Of a DNA stretch of 64,000 nt, positions 59,460 through 64,000 are shown piece by piece. The DNA is from Adiantum capillus-veneris (Eukaryota; Streptophyta; Polypodiopsida; Polypodiales; Pteridaceae): contig CM043957.1 in NCBI GenBank assembly GCA_014529385.2, positions 83,235,881-83,299,880 of the forward strand. The letters are read 5' to 3'. Each line of letters opens with the position of its first letter. Position 1 is the first letter of the stretch. Both the position numbers and the translations under genes were made by a program. The notes under the pieces were generated by a model that saw only the letters and a program-made list of their open reading frames with translations, did not search any database and was not told where the DNA came from.

Positions 59460-60225
59460 TGTCATAAAATCTAATATCTAATATCTAACCAATCCAACTG
59501 ATTTTCTCATATTAAATTGATCACTTAATGTGGGAGAATAAACAAGAACAAGTGTTAAGATATAGACATGTGCTTATAGATCTATCTCAACATGGGACCA
59601 ATGGTAAAGGGGCCCAAATGAGAGATGGTCTATCAAAGAGCAAGGCTAACAAATGGAGCATAAGACCTTAGGGTTAGCTTCATTGAAGACCTCCAATAAT
59701 GTGTGTAAAAGTCCTTTGAACTTAGTAAGCTAGGGTTGAGCTTGAGGCGCGGGAACCCGACCCAACTCGAGGTGCTTGTCCTGCTTGTCCTTCCCTACCC
59801 TCATTCCCTGCTAGCTCTCTCCACCTTCGAAGGTGTTTGAGGTCTTCGGACTGAGGCTTGGGATAGTTAAAGCTTTCTTCAAGTTTATGCTATGTTTGTG
59901 ATGCATGAAGGTTTCCATCTTCATTGCATCACCTATGTCACAAAGAACACAAAGATTGTATTGTAACAAGTCTCTCTTAATGGGAGAAATCATAATACAT
60001 GCCTATTGGAGGGGGGACCGCCTCCACATAAATCCGGTCCTCAACTGTTGTCATGTCTCTAAATTCTCTCTCTTGCAAAAGTATTGTTCATGCCAAGTTA
60101 ACTAATTGCTATGATTATGTTGCTATGTTCAATCATGTTCACCCGCTATGCTCACAAAGTCATTTCTCAAAAGTACTCTCATTAATTTCCGCTACTCTCA
60201 AATTAAATAGGCCAATTCCATTACA
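59460..60225 (+). repeat. E5 5' LTR
   Basis: 766 bp, TGTCATAAAA...CATTACA. Confidence 0.88.
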
Positions 60226-60226
60226 T

Positions 60227-60238
60227 TGGTATCAGAGC
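60227..60238 (+). other. E5 primer-binding site (initiator tRNA-Met)
   Basis: TGGTATCAGAGC, one base after the LTR. Confidence 0.9.
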
Positions 60239-60665
60239 ATTTGGTTTCTCGTTTCTTGCTTAAGAAGAGATGTCCTTAAGTAGCCTATAAATGGTTGATG
60301 TTGTTAATTATATTAGGGTAAGTGGAACTGGGATCTATTATCGGTTTTGTTGAGCCCACTATGTGGGGGATGGTGCACACCTCGGGAGCTTTGGACTTAA
60401 TAATGGATTCTTTTAAGACTTGCCTACGGCTTTACCATTATTGAGCCATAAGAAGTCCGAAAGGAGCTAGCCCTCGACAACTCTGCTATGTTAGACCTAC
60501 TCCTCTACTCTCTATAATTAACAAATTCAAGCTGTGGGTGTAGATACTTAAGAGTGGATTTTCAAAGGCTAAGAGGACTAGCAACTAAGGTTTTGAATTG
60601 CCAAAGCATACACTATGTACATACATAAGTTTTGTTAACATGGATGAAAATAATCAAGAAGTAGA
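60239..60665 (+). other. E5 untranslated leader
   Basis: Short non-coding stretch between PBS and gag; nothing else recognised. Confidence 0.6.
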
Positions 60666-63600
60666 ATGAACATTGATAGCTTTGATTTTTCACATGAAGG
60701 TGTTAATGATGATGCTCCCATGTTTGTGAATTATCTCGTCTCACTAGGTTGCAGCAAGCTATGGGCAACCCTGGTTTGCAAGCCGATGTTACTCAACAAA
60801 TTCGTGCTTATGGAATTTCCCTTCCTCTCCAAGAGGAGAGAGAGCTTAGGAGGCCTCTTGAAGAGACCCCCAAAAGAAGACTCTCTCCCATTCGAGAGGA
60901 GGAATCCAAAGAGCAACAAAGCAATGAAAGTTTAAGTTCCTCTGAAGATGTGGCTCCACGAAGACGATGGTCTAGACGATCGCCCACTCCTCCCAAGAGG
61001 AAAAGATCAACACATAGTCCTTCTCCTCATCACTCTGAAAGGCAAGAGAGGAAACAAAGGAAGAAAAGGGCTAGGAAGAGGTCACCCTCTTCTCCTTCTT
61101 CTTCACCTTCCTCCTCTTCCGATGAAAGTTATGGCTATTCTCCTAGATAATACAAGAGAGGAGGACATCACTAATCATTTCCTGCATGGAGAAGGTCACA
61201 AAAGCTAAAGAAGTATAAGGAGGGAGGAAAGAGTATCTCTTTTCTCACCTATGATGTCACCTTTGGTGCTACCAGCAAAGTGTTGGCCTTCGTCCATTAA
61301 TTTGATGCGGCCTTTGGAGACGAGGGCTTCACAGAGTCCTCCAAGTTGCACCATGTAGCTATGCACGTCCAAAAATCAGCTCGTCAATGGTGGGCTAGCC
61401 TTCGTGGCAATGGTGAAGCCCCAAAGACATGGAAAACTCTACGAGTTTCCATCATGAAGCAATTCCTTGCAAGCGATGCAAAAGGCAAAGTGCTTACTGA
61501 ATGGCGTAGCTTGAAGCTTCTCTCTCATTAGTCTATCCACAAGTACGTACACAAGTTTTGGGATTTACATCTCAAGGCTACTGTCTTTCAAAAGATATAC
61601 TTTGCCGAGCAAAGGCAGCAATTCTGTGCGGGATTACCTGAAGAGATGGCTGAATACATCAACTCTCAACGGCCTGGTACTATTAGCGAAGTAATCTATC
61701 ACACTATGGTTGCTTCATGCATCAATTTCCATCAAGGGGCTAGATATAATGTCAAGCCCATGGAAAACAAGGACAAAAATGATGCAAAGGGGAAAACCAA
61801 TGTTCAAATTACTTCCCAAGTCTCTTCCAACAACAACAACAATTGGTCCAAGGAGAAGGGAGTTTACAAAGGTAAAAACAAACTCTCTCCTGAAGAGCTT
61901 GAAGCTTTTCACAAGGACCATAAGTGTTTCAAGTGTGGGGAGCAAGGACATGGCTATTGTTCCTCCCCTAAGAAGAATACTTGCAATGAGACTCCTAGGG
62001 CTTCCACCATCGAAGCTCCAAAAGAGGATGCTCATTGCAAAGGATCATCACTTTCCTATGCTTGGGGAAAGTTAAGAGAGCATGATGCCTTCATCTTGTT
62101 TGACCCTGGCTCTACTCTGAACTTCATATCAATGGAGTTGGCCACCAAGTTGGGCATTCAAGCTTTTGAGATGGGAGATATGGTAATGGCTGATGCAGCT
62201 TTCAAGGGACAGCAAGCATCTGTTACTCCCTTGATTGGGAAGTTGAGGCTTCATGTCCAAAGCTATGTCGACAAAGAAGACTTCTTTATCTCTCCTCTCC
62301 AGCATGAGGATGCTATCCTAGGGGCGCCATGGATTGATCGCATGGCTGCCAACATGAAGTTCACTGAAAGGAGAATCTACTTCACCTACATGGGAAAGAA
62401 CATGTATATAGATGCTAGTGAGCGTGGTCACACTATTCCACTTGTAAATCCTCTTGCTTTTGATAAGTCAATGAAGAGCTCAGTTTCTGCGTACATGATT
62501 TTTGTGAAAGAGTCTGTAAAAGATACTAATGTTTCATCAAATGTAAATGGTAGGAATCAAGAAGAGTTAGACTTGTCTAATTTTCTAAAAGGATTCCAAG
62601 TTGTGTTCATTGATGATATCCCTATGGACTTACCTCTAACACGAGGGGATGATGACCATCGCATTGAGCTCCTTCCAATAAGCTCACCGCCTAACAAACC
62701 TCCTTATCGAGTCTCACAAGCTCAACAAGAGGAGATCATGAGGCAAGTATAGGAATTGGTAGACAAAGGGATGGTTAGGCCTAGTTCCTCTCCCTTTTGT
62801 TCTCGAGTCCTTTTAGTGCAAAAGAAAGATGGTACATACAGTATGTGTGTGGACTATCGAGCACTAAACCATATCACTATCAAAAACAGATTTCCTGTGC
62901 CTCGGGTAGAAGATCTGTTTGATAAGCTACAAGGCTCTACCTACTTCAGTAGGATTGACCTTAAGAGTGGCTATCATCAAATAAGGATAGTGGATGAATA
63001 TATCTTAAAGATATCTAGTCATGCCTTTTGGCTTGACTAATGCACCAGCTACGTTCAATCGTCTGATGGAGAAAATTTTTAGACCATATTGCAAATTCAC
63101 TGGAGTGTTCTTTGATGATATCATCATCTACTCCAAGTCTTTGGAGGAACATAAGCAACATCTCCAAGTGATTTTTCAAGCATTGAGGAGAACAAGCTTT
63201 TTCTCAACCAAAAGAAAAGCGAATTCTTCCTTCAAGAGATTCAATACCTAGGTCATATTATCTCTCATGATGGTATCCGTATAGATCCATCAAAGTTAGA
63301 GGTATCTGCGCATACTATAGACGCTTCATAGAAAAATTCTCTCAAGTAGCAGGACCACTACACGACTTAACTAATAAGAACATTAAGTATGTATGGACTG
63401 CTAAGGAGAAAAATGCTTTTGATAAGCTCAAAGAGAAGCTTACTTCCCAACCAGTCCTCGTGCTTCTGGATCTCTCAAAGCCATTCGAGGTCCAATGTGA
63501 TGCTTCAAGAAGGGCATGTCATAGCATATGAGAGTCGAAGCCTCAATACTGATGAACGAGACTTGGGCATTTATGAGAAAGAGCTTTTAGCTGTTCTACA

Positions 63601-64000
63601 TTCCCTAGACACATGGAAGCACTACCTATTGGGGACTCCATTTATCCTACGAACCGACCACCAAAGTCTCAAGTATTTCATGACGCAAACCAAGATTTCC
63701 GACAAACAAATGAGGCGGGCAAATTTTCTTTCGCAATTTAATTTCCATATTGCTCACATAGCTGGTAAGCACAATCAAGTGGCCGATGCACTTTCTCGAT
63801 GACCAAAAGTTAATGCGGTGTCTATAGCTACTCACAATGATCTATCCTCTATGATAGATGAGTATGCTATTGACCCTGACTTTAGAGACATAATGTCAGC
63901 CCTTGCTTTGGGGAAGAAAGAGGAACCATTCACCTTTTAGGATGGTTATCTCCTCTCTCAACGGGGCATAGAGGTATTCAACCTACTCTCCGAGGAGTAG
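60666..64000 (+). pseudogene. E5 gag-PR-RT-RNaseH, heavily broken
   Basis: The gag start region (60666) is frameshifted near 60743 into a Ser/Arg-rich stretch (60749..61150, many RKRS and SSP runs), then stops. A gag core with ARQWWASLRG lies in 61346..61531. The frame 61646..62752 has a degenerate knuckle (CFKCGEQGH, last Cys misplaced) and a protease with FDPGSTLNFIS and ILGAPW. TAG at 62750 precedes RT. RT has a deletion with frameshift near 63000, FFDDII near 63115, and more frameshifts and a deletion near 63190..63310. RNaseH with YESRSLN, RTDHQSLKY and ADALSR is in 63500..63802. The window ends in the linker toward integrase. Confidence 0.88.

Larger units (their letters stand above)
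59460..64000 (+). mobile_element. E5: Ty3/Gypsy element with tRNA-Met PBS, truncated by window edge
   Basis: Order: LTR 59460..60225, PBS, leader, gag, protease, RT, RNaseH; the window ends before integrase. The tRNA-Met PBS and Gypsy order suggest a chromovirus-type lineage, but the chromodomain would lie beyond the window. Its LTR is a shorter version of R1 (3755..5377). Confidence 0.88.

Overview
The window looks like plant nuclear DNA dominated by nested LTR retrotransposons. The evidence is: LTR elements with plant-type primer-binding sites (complementary to tRNA-Asp or initiator tRNA-Met), a foldback element, very abundant CT/GA and CA/GT microsatellites, and one cellular gene of a plant-only uncharacterised family (DUF7086-like, 10024..11048). 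There is no rRNA, tRNA, CRISPR or prokaryote-style operon. The species cannot be named. The density and nesting suggest a large, repeat-rich land-plant genome.

Layout from left to right. 1..3717: 5' part of a Ty3/Gypsy element on the minus strand (E1), cut by the window edge. 3755..5377: solo-type LTR (R1) of the family that reappears as E5. 5378..7051: degenerate LTR element S. 7053..9310: a 155-bp direct repeat pair, a foldback/MITE-like element and microsatellites. 10024..11048: the DUF7086-like gene. 11049..13338: no gene. 13344..32149: plus-strand Gypsy element E2 with a perfect ATTGG target duplication. Its gag-pol frame is almost open, and a young Ty1/Copia element E2b (25018..30204, identical LTRs, AGAGG duplication) sits inside its last ORF. 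33716..34827: a short non-autonomous TRIM-like element. 34828..38874: SSR-rich DNA without a recognisable gene. 38875..59125: Ty1/Copia element E4 (CAGAA duplication) whose left LTR is split by E3 (39060..53821), a minus-strand relative of E2 with a third, inverted LTR. 59460..64000: 5' part of a tRNA-Met-primed Gypsy element E5, cut by the window edge.

E1, E2 and E3 belong to one Gypsy family with a tRNA-Asp PBS, and the family is the most interesting content. Comparing E2 with E3 shows a gag-PR-RT-RNaseH-INT polyprotein that originally continued, in one frame, into a second retropepsin-like domain (DTGA) and a region of repeated W-[VI]-P-K motifs. After that stop come an internal polypurine tract, a TATA motif, a possible splice acceptor and a small conserved acidic ORF (ORF3, about 140 aa) of unknown function. 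Both copies keep these parts. All the retroelement coding regions carry stops or frameshifts and are annotated as pseudogenes, except the second-protease segment and ORF3, which remain open (ORF3 of E2 is split by E2b).
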